From NCBI RefSeq assembly GCF_028369055.1, contig NZ_JAQNCZ010000003.1, positions 124,001 to 188,000 of the forward strand: 64,000 nt of DNA, written 5' to 3'. This document shows positions 27,941-36,866 of this stretch, in pieces (position 1 is the first letter of the stretch; every line of letters begins with the position of its first letter). Position numbers and translations under genes: made by a program. The notes beneath the pieces are model-generated. The model was not told the DNA's origin, ran no database searches, and saw only the letters and a program-made list of their open reading frames with translations. This DNA comes from Cognatishimia sp. SS12 (GTDB taxonomy: Bacteria > Pseudomonadota > Alphaproteobacteria > Rhodobacterales > Rhodobacteraceae).

Positions 27941-28336
27941 TTATCTGTACCGGCCGTGCTGTTGGATCACCTCCACCTGATAGCCGTCCGGGTCGGCGAT
28001 GAAATAGAACTTGGCCAGCAACGCGCCGCCAGGTTTGAACTCCACAATATCGCGCGGCGCATAGCCTGCAGCTTTTGCCGCAGCATGAGAGGCCTCTAGG
28101 TCCTCAACCGCAAAGGCGAGATGGCCATAGCCATTGCCGACCTCATAAGGTTCGGATTGGCTGCGATTGACCGTCAGTTCGAGTTCAAATGTCGATTCCG
28201 ATGTTGCCAGATAGATCAGGCTGAAATCCGGATAATCGAAGCGATCCACCACCGACATGCCAAAAACCTCGGCGTAAAATGCAAGTGAGCGTTCTTCGTT
28301 CAGCACCCGGACCATCGAATGAATGGGTTTTGCCAT
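27941..28336 (-). CDS. VOC family protein, lactoylglutathione lyase-like
   Basis: A 131-residue vicinal-oxygen-chelate protein. KPIHSMVRVLNEERSLAFYAEVFGM matches the start of glyoxalase I, and GNGYGHLAFAVEDLEAS plus KFYFIADPDGYQVEVIQQ supply the second half with the last metal glutamate. Glyoxalase I converts the methylglyoxal-glutathione hemithioacetal to S-lactoylglutathione. Typical GloA spacing is seen, but a paralog with another substrate is possible. AAGGAG precedes the chosen ATG. Confidence 0.82.
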   Translation of the reverse strand: MAKPIHSMVRVLNEERSLAFYAEVFGMSVVDRFDYPDFSLIYLATSESTFELELTVNRSQSEPYEVGNGYGHLAFAVEDLEASHAAAKAAGYAPRDIVEFKPGGALLAKFYFIADPDGYQVEVIQQHGRYR

Positions 28337-28434
28337 TGCTTTCTCCTTAGTTGGGCGCAAGGGTGTCACAAAACCGAAATACAGTGGTATTAGCCGGCTA
28401 ATACGCGCCAAAAACTGCAAGAAGACCCAGAAAA

Positions 28435-29310
28435 ATGACCCAAATTATCGAACATCTCTCTGAAATATCTGACCGCTATGACGCGCTTTTTGTCGATCTT
28501 TGGGGTTGCATGCACAATGGTGTCACCGCCTTTCCAGACGCCGTGAAGGCCATGAAGGATTATCGCGCGCGCGGGGGGACCGTTGTCCTTGTGACCAATT
28601 CCCCGAAACCGCGCGCAGGTGTCGCGGTGCAGCTGGAACAGTTTGGGGTCCCCAAAGATGCTTATGACACCATCGCCACCTCAGGGGACAGCGCCCGTGC
28701 GGCCATGTTTCTGGGGGCCGTCGGGGAAAAGGTCTATTTCATGGGGGAATGGGGCCGGGACGCGGAATTTTTTGAACCGCTGTCTCTGCTTGAGGACCCG
28801 GCCGACATCACGATTGTGCCCCTGAACGAGGCGGAGGGGATCGTCTGCTGCGGCCCCAATGATCCGATGGCTGACCCGGCGGTAAATCGGCCGGACTTTC
28901 TTTATGCCAAACAGAAGGGCATGAAGCTGCTCTGCGCCAACCCCGACATCGTTGTCGACCGGGGTGAGGTCCGCGAATGGTGTGCCGGCGCGCTGGCGCA
29001 GCTTTACACCGAGATGGGCGGTCAGAGCCTCTATTTTGGCAAACCGCATCCACCGATCTATGATCTGGCGCGCCGCCGCCTGTCGGCCATCAGACCGGAT
29101 GTACCAGATCGCCGCATTCTGGCGATTGGGGACGGAGTGCTGACCGATATCAAAGGCGCGATGGGCGAGGATATCGATTCTCTCTTTATTTCGGGCGGCC
29201 TTGCAGCCAGTGAAACAAAAACATCAGTCCAGCCAGAGCCCGAAGCGCTCAAATCGTACCTTGGTGCCGAAAAATCGAACCCAACCTACACAATAGGTCA
29301 CTTACGCTGA
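28435..29310 (+). CDS. TIGR01459 family HAD-type hydrolase
   Basis: A 291-residue NagD-like HAD phosphatase. DALFVDLWGCMHNGVTAFP holds the nucleophile region (the second Asp position is Trp-Gly, as in this subfamily). LVTNSPKPRAGV is motif II, and RILAIGDGVLTDIKGAMGE is motif IV with metal ligands. The substrate is unknown. In Rhodobacterales it is commonly found before maoC and ribF, as here. Confidence 0.88.
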   Translation: MTQIIEHLSEISDRYDALFVDLWGCMHNGVTAFPDAVKAMKDYRARGGTVVLVTNSPKPRAGVAVQLEQFGVPKDAYDTIATSGDSARAAMFLGAVGEKVYFMGEWGRDAEFFEPLSLLEDPADITIVPLNEAEGIVCCGPNDPMADPAVNRPDFLYAKQKGMKLLCANPDIVVDRGEVREWCAGALAQLYTEMGGQSLYFGKPHPPIYDLARRRLSAIRPDVPDRRILAIGDGVLTDIKGAMGEDIDSLFISGGLAASETKTSVQPEPEALKSYLGAEKSNPTYTIGHLR

Positions 29311-29410
29311 CGTATATAACACTTGATTTTCTGCAGTTGCGAAGTAATAAAGTTGCTTATCTTGACGATGGGCAGCTTTTTTGTTGCGCGACCGATTTAC
29401 GGAGGATCAC

Positions 29411-29854
29411 ATGTTGGACAATCTGCCACGCGGAACGATCTGCATAGAAGACATCGAAATGGGCATGACACGCTATGTCCAGAAGGTTGTCACCGATTCA
29501 GATATCCAGAAATTCTCCGAGGTGTCGACCGATTGTAATCCGGTGCATCTGGATGACGATTATGCACAGGACACGATCTTTGAAGGACGCATCGCCCATG
29601 GCATGCTGACCGCGGGACTGGTCTCTGCCGTGATTGGCGAACAGCTGCCCGGCCATGGGACGATCTACATGAGCCAATCGCTCAAATTCCTCGCCCCTGT
29701 GCGTCCCGGTGATCTGGTGCACGCCCAAGTCGAAGTGATCGGCATTGAAATCGACAAGCGCCGCGTCAAACTGGATTGCTGCTGCAAGGTCGATGGCAAA
29801 AAGGTTTTGATCGGCGAAGCGATGGTTTTGGCCCCGTCGCGCAAGTTTGATTGA
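29411..29854 (+). CDS. MaoC-like (R)-specific enoyl-CoA hydratase
   Basis: A 147-residue hot-dog-fold hydratase of the PhaJ/MaoC family. It adds water to trans-2-enoyl-CoA to give (R)-3-hydroxyacyl-CoA. The catalytic signature is DCNPVHLDDDYA with IAHGMLTAGLVS, giving the Asp/His pair. Short length indicates the single-domain type. A GGAGGA site precedes the ATG; the in-frame extension upstream is rejected. It lies 67 bp before ribF. Confidence 0.9.
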   Translation: MLDNLPRGTICIEDIEMGMTRYVQKVVTDSDIQKFSEVSTDCNPVHLDDDYAQDTIFEGRIAHGMLTAGLVSAVIGEQLPGHGTIYMSQSLKFLAPVRPGDLVHAQVEVIGIEIDKRRVKLDCCCKVDGKKVLIGEAMVLAPSRKFD

Positions 29855-29921
29855 TCCTGAGACGCCCAAGCGCACCGCAATGACGCTTGCAAGCTTTCCG
29901 CCGGGGCGCTAACCCTGCGCC

Positions 29922-30854
29922 ATGCGGATCGTCAGAGATTATCAATATGTCAGCCCCGAAGATCGTGGTGCCAGCGTTGCCATCGGCAACTTTGATGGTG
30001 TGCACATCGGCCATCAGTCGGTGATCGAATTGGCGCGCCAGGCCGCACCGGACGCGCCGCTTGGCGTGATGACATTTGAACCGCATCCGCGTGAGTATTT
30101 TGCCCCAGATGCCCCACCCTTTCGTCTGACCAGCGCCGCGGCGCGGGCGCATCGGCTGGAAAAGCTGGGCATCAAACGGCTTTACGAGCTGACATTTAAC
30201 AAGGCCCTGGCCGGGCTGAGCCCGCGCCAGTTTGCGGAACAGGTGATCGTCAAAGGCCTCGGCTTGGCGCATGTCGTCGTTGGGGCCGATTTCTGCTTTG
30301 GCAAAGGGCGCGTGGGCACTGCCGATGATCTGGTTGAATTTGGCCAGGAACTTGGGTTCGGCGTCACAATCGCCCCCCTGATTTCTGGCGGTGATGGGCA
30401 GGTATCCTCCACGAACATCCGCAACGCGCTGAGCGAAGGCCGCCCGCGCGATGCGGCCGCGATGCTGGGCCATTGGCACCGGATCGAAGGCCCGGTGATT
30501 GGCGGCGAGCAGCGCGGGCGTGAACTCGGCTATCCAACGGCCAATATGTCGATTGCCGGGCTGCACCCGCCAAAGTTTGGCGTCTATGCCGTCCTTGTGG
30601 ATGTGCTGGAAGGCCCGCACAAAGGCACCTATCACGGCGCAAGCTCTATCGGCGTGCGCCCGATGTTCGGCGACAACAGCGCCAATATCGAAACTTTTTT
30701 GTTCGACTTTTCCGGCGATCTTTATGGCACCAACCTATCCGTGGGGCTGGTCGAGTATTTACGTCCAGAATTGAAATTTGACGGTTTGGACGCGCTGATC
30801 GCGCAGATGCAGGACGACTGCGAGACCTGCCGCAAAATTCTGGCCGCGCTATGA
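29922..30854 (+). CDS. ribF: Bifunctional riboflavin kinase/FAD synthetase
   Basis: A 310-residue enzyme converting riboflavin to FMN and then FAD. The N-terminal adenylyltransferase domain (1-185) has GNFDGVHIGHQ and VVGADFCFGKGR. STNIRNALSEG is the typical junction region, and the C-terminal riboflavin kinase domain has GRELGYPTANM and GVRPMFGDN. Its 3' end overlaps the ycgN-like gene by 4 bp (ATGA), so expression is coupled. Confidence 0.97.
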   Translation: MRIVRDYQYVSPEDRGASVAIGNFDGVHIGHQSVIELARQAAPDAPLGVMTFEPHPREYFAPDAPPFRLTSAAARAHRLEKLGIKRLYELTFNKALAGLSPRQFAEQVIVKGLGLAHVVVGADFCFGKGRVGTADDLVEFGQELGFGVTIAPLISGGDGQVSSTNIRNALSEGRPRDAAAMLGHWHRIEGPVIGGEQRGRELGYPTANMSIAGLHPPKFGVYAVLVDVLEGPHKGTYHGASSIGVRPMFGDNSANIETFLFDFSGDLYGTNLSVGLVEYLRPELKFDGLDALIAQMQDDCETCRKILAAL

Positions 30855-31324
30855 GCGATGATCCAATTGACCGCAGTGGCTTGGGCAAACGGTTTTGGGA
30901 GAAGAAACCGCTCAGCAAACTGACCCAGCAGGAATGGGAAGCGCTCTGTGACGGCTGCGGCAAATGCTGCCTGAACAAGCTGGAAGATGAAGACACCGGC
31001 GAAGTGGCCCTGACCCGTGTGGCCTGCCGGCTCTTGGATGACAGCATCTGCCGCTGCGCCCAGTATGACATTCGCCACCAATTCATCCCCGAATGCATCG
31101 TACTGACACCGGACAACCTGGACACCCACGCCTATTGGATGCCGCAGACCTGTGCCTATCGGCTGCTCTGGGAGGGAAAACCGCTGTATGACTGGCACCC
31201 GCTGATCTCTGGCTCTGCCCAAAGCGTTCATGATGCCGGCGTGTCCGTACAGGATAAAACCGTCTCAGAATTCGAAGTCCCGCTGGATGAGTGGGAAGAT
31301 TACATCATCGAGGAACCCAGCTGA
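30851..31324 (+). CDS. YcgN family cysteine cluster protein (UPF0260)
   Basis: A 157-residue cytoplasmic protein with the family's cysteine cluster, CDGCGKCCLNKLED near residue 35 and then VACRLLDDSICRCAQYDIR and FIPECIVLTP. The cysteines probably bind a metal or Fe-S cluster; the role is unknown. It overlaps ribF by 4 bp and the threonine aldolase gene by 1 bp, so the three form a tight operon. Confidence 0.92.
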   Translation: MSDDPIDRSGLGKRFWEKKPLSKLTQQEWEALCDGCGKCCLNKLEDEDTGEVALTRVACRLLDDSICRCAQYDIRHQFIPECIVLTPDNLDTHAYWMPQTCAYRLLWEGKPLYDWHPLISGSAQSVHDAGVSVQDKTVSEFEVPLDEWEDYIIEEPS

Positions 31325-32346
31325 TGTTCTTTGCCTCCGACAACGCCGGAATTGCCCATCCCAAGGTGATGACAGCGCTGACGCAGGCCAACGTGGGGTA
31401 TGCCCTGGGCTACGGGCGCGACGCGCTCACCCAGCAAGTGACGGCTGAGCTGCGCGCCCTCTTTGAGGCCCCAGAAGCCGCCGTTTATTTGGTGCCGACG
31501 GGGACCGCAGCCAACGCGCTCGCGCTCGCCTGTCTGGCCCGGCCTTTTGACACTGTGTTCTGTGCCCCGCAGGCTCATATCCAAGAAGATGAATGCGGCG
31601 CACCGGAATTTTATTCTGGCGCAAAGCTGACGCTTGTTGGGGACGGCGACAAGATCGATCCCTCCCAGCTGCAACAGGAGATCGCCCGATGTCAGGCGCG
31701 CGGATTTCAGGGGGTCAAACCCGGGGCGCTATCGCTGTCGCAGGTGACGGAGTTTGGGCAGATCTATCGCCTTGATGAAATACGTGCCCTGACCGATGTC
31801 GCCCGGACCGCCGGCCTGCCGACCCATATGGATGGCGCCCGCTTTGGCCATGCCTGCGCCGCGCTGGGGGTCAGCCCCGCCGATATGACATGGCGCGTTG
31901 GCGTGGATGCGGTCAGCTTTGGGGCCACAAAAAACGGCTGCCTCGGTGTCGAAGCGGTGGTGCTGTTTGACCCAAACCGCGCAGCCGAATTCGAAGCACG
32001 GCGCAAACGCGGGGGGCATTTGCTGTCCAAGCACCGCTATTTGGCCGCGCAGATGCAGGCCTATCTGGCCGAGGGGCTTTGGCTGGAGCTGGCCCAACAG
32101 GCAAATGCCAAGGCTAGGTATCTTGCCAATCAATTGGCGCGCATCAACGGGATCACCCTAGCCTATCCCGTCGAGGCCAACATGATCTTTGCACGGGTGC
32201 CGCGCCCGCTGCTTGAGCGGGCGATATCTGGCGGTGCCGTGGTCAGCGTGATCAAAGATGACGCAAACCTCCCGCTGGTGCGACTGGTCTGTGACTGGGC
32301 GCAGCCCGAAAGTGAAATCGCGCAATTTTTGGATCTGTTAGCCTAA
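31324..32346 (+). CDS. ltaE: Low-specificity L-threonine aldolase
   Basis: A 340-residue PLP enzyme cleaving threonine/allo-threonine to glycine and acetaldehyde. FFASDNAGIAHPKVM is the usual start. VPTGTAANALAL and THMDGARFGHACAALG hold the cofactor phosphate and ring contacts, and VSFGATKNGCLGVEAVVLF contains the PLP lysine. It is the third gene of the ribF unit. Its stop abuts that of convergent trkH. Confidence 0.92.
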   Translation: MFFASDNAGIAHPKVMTALTQANVGYALGYGRDALTQQVTAELRALFEAPEAAVYLVPTGTAANALALACLARPFDTVFCAPQAHIQEDECGAPEFYSGAKLTLVGDGDKIDPSQLQQEIARCQARGFQGVKPGALSLSQVTEFGQIYRLDEIRALTDVARTAGLPTHMDGARFGHACAALGVSPADMTWRVGVDAVSFGATKNGCLGVEAVVLFDPNRAAEFEARRKRGGHLLSKHRYLAAQMQAYLAEGLWLELAQQANAKARYLANQLARINGITLAYPVEANMIFARVPRPLLERAISGGAVVSVIKDDANLPLVRLVCDWAQPESEIAQFLDLLA

Positions 32347-32347
32347 C

Positions 32348-33799
32348 TCAGGCGCGCCAGAAATGCGGGGTCAGCATGGCGTAGACCGCCAAGAGCTCAA
32401 GCCGCCCGATCAGCATACCGACAATCAGCAGCCATTTTGCAGTGTCGTTGAGCGGCGCAAAATTGCCTGACGGGCCGATGATCTCGCCCAACCCCGGTCC
32501 AACGTTGGCAATGGCGGTCGCGGCACCTGACAGCGAGGTCACGAAATCCAGCCCCGTCATGCCCAAAAGCACCGACAGCACGCCCAGCGTCACGATGAAG
32601 AACACAAAGAACACCATGACCGAATTGAGCACATCTTCGGTCACGATGCGCCCGTTGTAGCGCGGATTGAAAATGCCGCTGGGGGACTGGATCTTTTGCA
32701 GCTGCACTTTGATGGCAGAAAACAGCAGCTGATAGCGAAAAATCTTGATCGAGCACGCGGTTGAGCCCGCGCAGCCGCCGATCAGACCAAGAAAGAAAAA
32801 CAGCGCCACCAGAAAGCCGCCCCAGAGACCGTAATCGGTGCTGGCATAGCCGGTCCCGGTGACAATCGACGTGACATTGAACAGCGCCTGCCGGAAGGAG
32901 GGCGCAAAATCGCGGCCCTGCCCGATCGTCAGGGTAAAGGACACCACCAGGATCACCACAGCAAGAGTTGCGAAAAACGTCAGGATCTGGCGGTCTTTGA
33001 ACAAAGGCTGCGCGCTGCCGTTCACGAGCTGAACATAGCGCACAAAGGGCAAGGCCGCGAGCGCCATGAAAAGCGCGCCGACATATTCCGCCCCGGGTCC
33101 GAAGGCCCCAAAAGAAGCATCGTAATTGGCCATACCACCGGTCGCGACCGTGGTGAAGGCATGCACAACGGCATCAAAAGGCACCATGCCGATCATCAAA
33201 TAGGCCAAGAAACAAATGAAGGTCAGGCTGACATAGATCACCGAGATCTGCCCCGAAATTGCCGTCGCCCGCGGGAGGATCTTGCCCATGGTGTCAAAAC
33301 CTTCGGAGCGGAAGATTTGCATACCGCCAACCCGCAGCTCGGGCAGGAACACCATGGCGACCACAATGATGCCAATCCCGCCAAGCCATTGCAGAATGCC
33401 GCGCCACAACAACAGCCCCTTGGGTAGGGCATCGAGCCCGGACACCACGGTGGAGCCGGTTGTGGTCAGACCTGACATGGCCTCAAAGATCGCGTCGATA
33501 AACCGCGCTTCTGTCGCGCCCAACATGAACGGCAGCGCCCCAAAAAGCGGCAGGGCGACCCAGACGCTGGTCGTGAGCAAAAAAGTTTCCTGCAACGTCA
33601 AACCCGGCCGATTGCCGCCGCTCTGACAGGACAGCGCCACCAGCCCCCCGGCCAGTATCGTCAGCAAGGCGCTTTCCAGAAACACCGGCCAATGCCCGTT
33701 GCCCTCAATCAGATCGACCAGCATTGGAACGATCATGGTCAGTCCCAAGATCGCCACCAAAAGGCCGATCACATATCCGACGGGTCTAAGATCAATCAT
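32348..33799 (-). CDS. trkH: TrkH family potassium uptake protein
   Basis: A 483-residue K+ channel-like subunit of the Trk system. It has four membrane-pore-membrane repeats, with selectivity-type glycines in SGLTTTGSTVV, TVATGGMAN, IVTGTGYASTDYG and AIANVGPGLGEIIG. It works with a cytoplasmic TrkA subunit, which is not present here. Length and topology are standard. Confidence 0.95.
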   Translation of the reverse strand: MIDLRPVGYVIGLLVAILGLTMIVPMLVDLIEGNGHWPVFLESALLTILAGGLVALSCQSGGNRPGLTLQETFLLTTSVWVALPLFGALPFMLGATEARFIDAIFEAMSGLTTTGSTVVSGLDALPKGLLLWRGILQWLGGIGIIVVAMVFLPELRVGGMQIFRSEGFDTMGKILPRATAISGQISVIYVSLTFICFLAYLMIGMVPFDAVVHAFTTVATGGMANYDASFGAFGPGAEYVGALFMALAALPFVRYVQLVNGSAQPLFKDRQILTFFATLAVVILVVSFTLTIGQGRDFAPSFRQALFNVTSIVTGTGYASTDYGLWGGFLVALFFFLGLIGGCAGSTACSIKIFRYQLLFSAIKVQLQKIQSPSGIFNPRYNGRIVTEDVLNSVMVFFVFFIVTLGVLSVLLGMTGLDFVTSLSGAATAIANVGPGLGEIIGPSGNFAPLNDTAKWLLIVGMLIGRLELLAVYAMLTPHFWRA

Positions 33800-33846
33800 C
33801 GCGTGCAGCGTTGGTCACAGAGCAGCAAACTGTCAAGCCACTGTTG

Positions 33847-34236
33847 TCAATTGACTTCGCCAAAATATCGCAGGCTTTCGGTGCGATTGCGGGTTTCACG
33901 CTCAAGACACGAAGAGAACAGCAAAGGGGCCATCGTGCCACCGCGGGCCATCGTGCTTTCCAACGCGCAGGCTTTGTCGCGAAACGGTATCCAAGCGCGC
34001 TGCGCGTCGCGCAGCATCTCTTCGGCTGGGATCTCGCCTTCGGCCAAATACTGATCCTGCGCCCGCGCCTGCTGGATGGCCAGCTTATAGGCATGGTTGA
34101 GGTCTTCATCAGCGGCCTGATAGGCCAAATGCGCGCAGTAATTCATTTCAACCTGGGCAATGGCATTGTCACAATCAACGTCTTGCGCAGCGACAGCGCC
34201 GCCCGCGAACATCAAAGCAATCGTCAAACGCACCAT
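33847..34236 (-). CDS. LprI-like secreted protein (DUF1311)
   Basis: A 129-residue exported protein: signal peptide VRLTIALMFAGGAVAA, then a DUF1311 domain with conserved cysteines (VDCDNA, MNYCAHLAYQAADEDLN, DKACALE, SSCLERET). Members include the lysozyme inhibitor LprI; whether this one inhibits lysozyme is not known. It is followed by folE2 on the same strand, but reads away from it. Confidence 0.85.
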   Translation of the reverse strand: MVRLTIALMFAGGAVAAQDVDCDNAIAQVEMNYCAHLAYQAADEDLNHAYKLAIQQARAQDQYLAEGEIPAEEMLRDAQRAWIPFRDKACALESTMARGGTMAPLLFSSCLERETRNRTESLRYFGEVN

Positions 34237-34249
34237 TAGAAAATCCTAT

Positions 34250-35350
34250 TTATCCAACGTGGAACAAAGTGGTGAACAGTTTGGGATCAATCGACCCCGA
34301 TACAAATGTTTCGCCCTCGGTCAGGATCGACACCGCGTCATGGCTATGCAGGCTTTCCTGGTGGCTGGCGATCACACGAAAATCGCCGATGCGGTCATCG
34401 TTCTGCAATTCGCGGCAAAAGAGCCGCGCCGCATCTTCGACAAAAATGGGATTGGCGGCGTTGAGCTCTGCAAAGGCCTGCTCGTCCTCGCGTTTGACCA
34501 TGACCTGCGTCTCGGTGGGCACGGCGCGGCGGGCCATATCGATGAGGTCTTCAAACCACAGGCGCTGCAAGGATTGCGTCACAACCGATATCCGCGCAAC
34601 CGAGCGCTGCGAATGGGGCGTGGCGAGTTGGCCGCGCGCTTGCCGCGCGTGTTCAGACAGCTCCAGCGAACAGGGGCAGGTTGAGGAATAGACATAGTCC
34701 AGATGCATGATCTTGAGAGGCTTGCCACCGATCTCAACCTTTTCCATCGCGATGTCATAATACTGATACCCCTCAAGCCCAGAGCGCAGCGAGGCGATTT
34801 TCATCGGATAGCGAAAGCGCATTTGAATGCGCGCATCAAAGCTGCCCAAATCGGCTTTGTAATCCGCGAGCGCGTGCTCAAGCACCTCAAAGCTAAAGGT
34901 TTTTTCGGCATGTTTGTAAAAGGACCGCATGATGCGGCTCATGTTGATGCCTTTTTTGTCCTCTTCCAGGCTGACCGTGCCCGTCACCGAAGTTTCCAAG
35001 GACAGCGCACCACCATCGCGGGTCAAATAGCTGATCGGCAAGCGGAAATTTGAAATCCCGACATGCTGGATCTGCTTTTTGGCCCCTTTGATCAGGCTGG
35101 TAGGTCCGTTTTGCAGATCTGGAAGCGTGGCCTTATAGGCCTCATCAACTTCGAAATCATCCGGGTAACTGCGCGCGAGTGGCGGATAGTTGGACACGGC
35201 CTGACCGGGCAAAAGCCGCGCGATGGACGGGTCAAGCTCGGCAATCTCTGTGGCGCTCGCTCCGCGCGCCCATTTGCGCAATGTGCTGAGGGCAGCCTCG
35301 GCCTCTTCGCGGGTCAGCGGAGTATCAGATTTCGATGTTTGAATGTTCAT
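34250..35350 (-). CDS. folE2: GTP cyclohydrolase FolE2 (type IB)
   Basis: A 366-residue enzyme forming 7,8-dihydroneopterin triphosphate from GTP for folate and related pathways. The tunnel-fold core includes VGISNFRLPISYL, the metal-ligand cysteine in SSTCPCSLELSEHA, and TPHSQRSVARIS. Type IB enzymes accept several metals and in some bacteria replace zinc-dependent FolE under zinc limitation. No Zur-type dyad was seen upstream. The ATG start is preferred to an in-frame GTG four codons earlier. It probably forms a unit with the LprI-like gene 13 bp downstream. Confidence 0.93.
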   Translation of the reverse strand: MNIQTSKSDTPLTREEAEAALSTLRKWARGASATEIAELDPSIARLLPGQAVSNYPPLARSYPDDFEVDEAYKATLPDLQNGPTSLIKGAKKQIQHVGISNFRLPISYLTRDGGALSLETSVTGTVSLEEDKKGINMSRIMRSFYKHAEKTFSFEVLEHALADYKADLGSFDARIQMRFRYPMKIASLRSGLEGYQYYDIAMEKVEIGGKPLKIMHLDYVYSSTCPCSLELSEHARQARGQLATPHSQRSVARISVVTQSLQRLWFEDLIDMARRAVPTETQVMVKREDEQAFAELNAANPIFVEDAARLFCRELQNDDRIGDFRVIASHQESLHSHDAVSILTEGETFVSGSIDPKLFTTLFHVG

Positions 35351-35452
35351 GGGCGTTTCCACAGCACGGCGTATCGCCTTCTAACCTAATGGCTCCGCCA
35401 GCAAAACGCTAATTTCTTGCAAATTGAACCCTGAATACGACTCGCGCCACAT

Positions 35453-35480
35453 AAAAAGACCCAGCGCGTTGCGCCGGGCC
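35453..35480 (-). terminator. Rho-independent terminator after metZ
   Basis: On the minus strand a ten-pair stem with two G-T pairs (GGCCCGGCGC with GCGCTGGGTC, loop AAC) is followed by TTTTT. It lies just past the metZ stop. Confidence 0.85.
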
Positions 35481-35493
35481 TTTGGTGTCGCAA

Positions 35494-36681
35494 TCAGGCC
35501 TGTGAGGCCTCTAGCGCGGCTGTGATGTCTGCAATCAGGTCATCCGTGTCTTCAAGACCAACCGAAAAACGAATGAGACCCGGCGCAATGCCCAGATCAT
35601 CCTTCTGTGCGTCACTCAGCCGTTGGTGCGTTGTGGTCGCCGGATGGGTCGCGATGGATTTCGCATCCCCCAAGTTGTTGGAGATCACCGCAATCGTCAT
35701 GGCATTGAGGAACTTAAATGCCGCCTCCTTGCCGCCTTTCACCTCAAGCGACAGCACGGTGCCGCCCTTGCCGCCCAACTGACGCTGCACCAGATCATTC
35801 TGCGCATGCCCCTTCAGCCCGGGATAGATCGCGCGGCGCAATGCTGGGTGTCCTTCGACGGCCTCGGCAATTTTCAAGGCGCTGTCCGCCTGGGCCCGCA
35901 CGCGCAGATCCAGCGTTTCCATCCCCTTCAGCATCACCCAGGCATTAAAGGGGCTCATCGAGCCGCCGGTATGCTTCATATAGGTTTCCAGCGGACCGCG
36001 AATGTAATCCTTTTTGCCAAGGACCACACCGCCAAGCGCGCGTCCCTGCCCGTCGATATGTTTGGTGGCCGAATAGACCACCACATCCGCACCCTGCGCG
36101 ATGGCTTCGGAAAAGGCCGGGGTAGAAAACACATTGTCCACGACCACGGTCGCGCCCACGGAATGTGCAATTTCCGATACGCCGGCGATGTCGATCACCT
36201 CAAGCGTTGGGTTGGACATGGATTCAAAGAAGCACACTTTGGTGTCCGGGCGCACAGCCGCGCGCCATTCGTCCAGATTTGTGCCATCCACAAAGGTCAC
36301 TTCGACGCCGAACTGCGACAGGATGTTTTCCAGAATATGCAGACAGGAACCGAAAAGCGCCTTGGCCGACACCACGTGATCACCGGCCTTTACCAGCGAG
36401 GTCAGCGCACCATTCACTGCCGCCATGCCCGAAGCGGTGGCAAAGGCATCCTCCGCCCCTTCCAGCATCGCGATACGCTGCTCAAACATCGACACGGTGG
36501 GGTTGCCATAGCGCGCGTAGATAAATTCATCCGGCCCGGTTTCGATGAACCGCGCTTCGGCTTGTTCGGCATTGTTGTACACAAAGCCCTGCGTCAGAAA
36601 AATCGCTTCGCTGACTTCGTTGTACTGGCTACGGCGAATGCCGCCATGCACGAGCTTTGTGCGGGTGTTCCAGTCGCTCAT
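35494..36681 (-). CDS. metZ: O-succinylhomoserine sulfhydrylase
   Basis: A 395-residue Cys/Met-metabolism PLP enzyme. It joins sulfide (or a thiol) to O-succinyl- or O-acetylhomoserine, giving homocysteine directly. Family blocks are FIYARYGNPTVSMFE, FATASGMAAVNGAL, FFESMSNPTLEVIDIA, VVYSATKHIDGQGRALGG (PLP Lys) and the C-terminal RFSVGLEDTDDLI. The start MSDWNTRTKL is set by AAGGAG. A SAM-II riboswitch and attenuator lie directly upstream, which supports a methionine role over other family functions. Confidence 0.93.
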   Translation of the reverse strand: MSDWNTRTKLVHGGIRRSQYNEVSEAIFLTQGFVYNNAEQAEARFIETGPDEFIYARYGNPTVSMFEQRIAMLEGAEDAFATASGMAAVNGALTSLVKAGDHVVSAKALFGSCLHILENILSQFGVEVTFVDGTNLDEWRAAVRPDTKVCFFESMSNPTLEVIDIAGVSEIAHSVGATVVVDNVFSTPAFSEAIAQGADVVVYSATKHIDGQGRALGGVVLGKKDYIRGPLETYMKHTGGSMSPFNAWVMLKGMETLDLRVRAQADSALKIAEAVEGHPALRRAIYPGLKGHAQNDLVQRQLGGKGGTVLSLEVKGGKEAAFKFLNAMTIAVISNNLGDAKSIATHPATTTHQRLSDAQKDDLGIAPGLIRFSVGLEDTDDLIADITAALEASQA

Positions 36682-36709
36682 CTTCATCTCCTTCGCGCGC
36701 GCAGCGCAT

Positions 36710-36741
36710 AAAAAAACCCCATACGGCCAAGCGTAAGGGGT
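36710..36741 (-). terminator. Attenuator hairpin of the metZ leader
   Basis: On the minus strand ACCCCTTACG and CGTATGGGGT pair (one mismatch) and are followed by seven T residues, between the SAM-II aptamer and the metZ start. It is the likely expression platform: SAM binding upstream would favour this terminator. Confidence 0.75.
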
Positions 36742-36754
36742 CTCCTTTCGTCCT

Positions 36755-36824
36755 GACCTTTTAGCGGTATTTGGGTACGAATCGTACGCCGTGGCCCGCA
36801 ATCCGGTAACAAATCGCCACAAAA
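36755..36824 (-). ncRNA. SAM-II riboswitch aptamer
   Basis: The minus strand reads GTGGCGATTTG, ACCGGATTGC, GGGCCACG, then AAATACCGCTAAAAGG. These are the order and wording of the SAM-II (metA-type) aptamer: P1 is GTGGC with GCCAC, and the CGCTAAA tail closes the pseudoknot. A small optional hairpin (GTACGA/TCGTAC) sits in the loop. SAM-II elements control methionine genes in alphaproteobacteria, and metZ follows about 75 bp downstream. Confidence 0.88.
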
Positions 36825-36866
36825 CGCGGTGTACTGCGCAGCGATGCGCCGGTCAAGTCAAAGCGC

